From assembly GCA_006438735.1 (NCBI GenBank), contig RCZF01000002.1, positions 377,501-441,500 of the forward strand: a DNA stretch of 64,000 bases. Direction: 5' to 3'. The notes below the pieces were generated by a model. It did not search any database. It saw only the letters and a program-made list of their open reading frames with translations, and was not told where the DNA came from. Position numbers and translations under genes: made by a program. Origin of the DNA: Sphingomonas koreensis (GTDB lineage Bacteria; Pseudomonadota; Alphaproteobacteria; Sphingomonadales; Sphingomonadaceae). This document shows positions 62,909 through 64,000 of the stretch, in pieces. Every line of letters starts with the position of its first letter. Position 1 is the first letter of the stretch.

Positions 62909-64000
62909 ATGGGGGATTACCGTGCAGACCCGATCCATTGGTGGCAGACGCGCTGGTTCGTCGCCCTGATCGCGTTTGCCTCGATCGTGCCGCTGATCTG
63001 GCCGACGATCCCGCCGATGGTCGATCTGCCCGGCCATATGGGGCGATACCGCGTTCAGCTCGATCTCGCCCGCGATCCCTGGTTCAGCCAGTGGTATCAT
63101 TTCCAGTGGCGGCTGATCGGCAATCTCGGCATCGATCTGCTCGTCATCCCGCTGTCGAAGCTGTTCGGGCTCGAGCCGGCGGTCAAGCTGATCGTGATGG
63201 CGATCCCGCTGCTCACCGTCTCCGGGCTGCTGTGGATCGCGCGCGAGGTGCATGGCCGGATCCCGGCGACCGCGCTGTTCGCGCTGCCGCTCGCCTATAG
63301 CTATCCGTTCCATTTCGGCTTCGTCAATTTTGCGCTGGCGATGGCGTTGGCGCTCAACGCCTTCGCCTTGTGGCTGCGTCTCGCGCGGCTCGATCGGCTG
63401 AGGCTGCGCGCGGCGATCTTCGTGCCGCTGTCGTGCCTGCTTTGGGTTTGCCACACCTATGGGTGGGGCGTGCTCGGCGTGCTGGCCTTTTCCGCCGAGC
63501 TCGTCCGCCAGCGCGATCGCGGGCACAATTGGGCCAAGGCCTGGGTGCTGGCGATCCCGCATTGCCTGGCGCTGTGCCTGCCGCTGGTGATGATGGTGAT
63601 CTGGCGCGGCGGCCAGCATGTCAGCGGGCAGACCGCCGATTATTTCAACTGGACGCTCAAATGGCGCTGGGTGAAGGACATCCTGCGCGATCGCTGGAAA
63701 ACCTTCGATCTCGCCTCGCTCGCGGTGATCGGCCTGCTGCTGGTCAAGAGCCTGCGCGACCGCACGATCACTTATTCGCGCAACCTCACGCTGTCGGCGC
63801 TGTTCCTGTTCGCGGTCTATCTGGTGCTGCCGCGGATCGTGTTCGGATCGGCCTATGCCGATATGCGGCTCGCGCCGTTCATGCTCGCGGTGCTGGTGAT
63901 CGGCTTGCGCGAGCGCCCCGGCCGGCACATGCGCGATGCGAGCATGGTCGCGGCGCTCGGCCTGGCGTTTACGCTGGTCCGGCTGACCGCCACCACCGTC
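62909..64000 (+). CDS. polytopic membrane protein of unknown function, paralogue B (truncated by window end)
   Basis: The first 364 codons of a gene that continues past base 64000. It opens with MGDYRADPIHWWQTRWFVAL and keeps the paralogue's signature order: PPMVDLPGHMGRYRVQLDLA, then QWRLIGNLGIDLLVIPLSKLFG, ALPLAYSYPFHFGFVNFALAMALALNAFALWLR and LLWVCHTYGWGVLGVLAF. About eight to nine helices are visible so far. It aligns along its length with the preceding gene, with about half the residues identical in the first 100. The 64-base gap between them has no clear promoter. Confidence 0.85.
   Translation, partial: MGDYRADPIHWWQTRWFVALIAFASIVPLIWPTIPPMVDLPGHMGRYRVQLDLARDPWFSQWYHFQWRLIGNLGIDLLVIPLSKLFGLEPAVKLIVMAIPLLTVSGLLWIAREVHGRIPATALFALPLAYSYPFHFGFVNFALAMALALNAFALWLRLARLDRLRLRAAIFVPLSCLLWVCHTYGWGVLGVLAFSAELVRQRDRGHNWAKAWVLAIPHCLALCLPLVMMVIWRGGQHVSGQTADYFNWTLKWRWVKDILRDRWKTFDLASLAVIGLLLVKSLRDRTITYSRNLTLSALFLFAVYLVLPRIVFGSAYADMRLAPFMLAVLVIGLRERPGRHMRDASMVAALGLAFTLVRLTATTV

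Overview
The window looks like a chromosomal segment of a GC-rich alphaproteobacterium of the Sphingomonadales (Sphingomonas or a close relative). The support is indirect: uniformly high GC with dense genes and ATGA-type overlaps, COQ9/COQ4 ubiquinone genes, MipZ-type division ATPase, a DUF6356-type small protein, the short CCGG-rich intergenic repeats that are familiar from sphingomonads, and an FlbD-like sigma-54 activator next to flagellin. No species can be named from the sequence alone. No phage, transposase, CRISPR array or clear genomic island is seen; almost everything is ordinary core chromosome.

Layout. (1) 1-2.9 kb: a two-gene minus-strand unit (EamA transporter, COQ9) with an operator-like palindrome at the left edge, divergent from an Old Yellow Enzyme ene-reductase, closed by a nested palindrome and a strong bidirectional terminator. 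(2) 3.0-20.4 kb: a compact flagellar locus. Flagellin is divergent from an unbroken plus-strand series flbD-like, fliE, fliF, fliG, fliH, fliI, fliJ, fliK, fliL, fliM, fliN, fliO, fliP, fliQ, fliR, flhB, fliD, fliS. These build the MS ring, C ring, type III export gate and ATPase, hook-length ruler, filament cap and filament chaperone; rod, hook, stator and chemotaxis genes are not in the window. (3) 20.4-25.7 kb: minus-strand run argH, lptM-like lipoprotein, lysA, siroheme-synthase-like, zntB-like, with a thioredoxin lipoprotein diverging from argH at one shared CATG. (4) 25.8-37.4 kb: housekeeping genes: a small surface protein, tRNA-Gln(CTG), ppx/gppA, rlmE, plsY, dprA, topA, a Sel1 protein, panC, mipZ, a membrane J-protein, phosphomannomutase and a 3'-5' exonuclease.

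(5) 37.5-40.5 kb: a three-gene signalling unit: CHASE3 sensor histidine kinase, single-domain response regulator, and a receiver-HRXXN kinase hybrid. (6) 40.6-49.2 kb: a replication neighbourhood on the minus strand (dnaN, recF, gyrB) into which a coq4-family gene, an unknown membrane-anchored protein and a plus-strand DUF421 gene are interleaved. The coq4-family gene has its own near-consensus sigma-70 promoter overlapped by a 30-bp TetR-type inverted repeat, the most striking regulatory site in the window. (7) 49.3-57.3 kb: a histidine phosphatase, IalB-like protein, rlmN, TSUP transporter, flavin reductase, LysR regulator, a membrane cytochrome b paired with a molybdopterin oxidoreductase lipoprotein, cyclopropane-fatty-acid synthase and DUF6356. 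(8) 57.3-64.0 kb: an FAD/NAD(P) protein, a MATE exporter overlapping argG, and two tandem paralogous polytopic membrane proteins, the second cut by the window end.

No convincing wholly new multi-gene system is present. The best leads are the TetR-type promoter/operator of the coq4-family gene, the cytochrome b/molybdoenzyme pair, the kinase/regulator triad, a predicted lipoprotein with a SAM-methyltransferase fold, the repeat family that supplies a start codon, and hairpin-rich DNA inserted between fliQ and fliR. No stretch longer than 300 bases lacks a gene.
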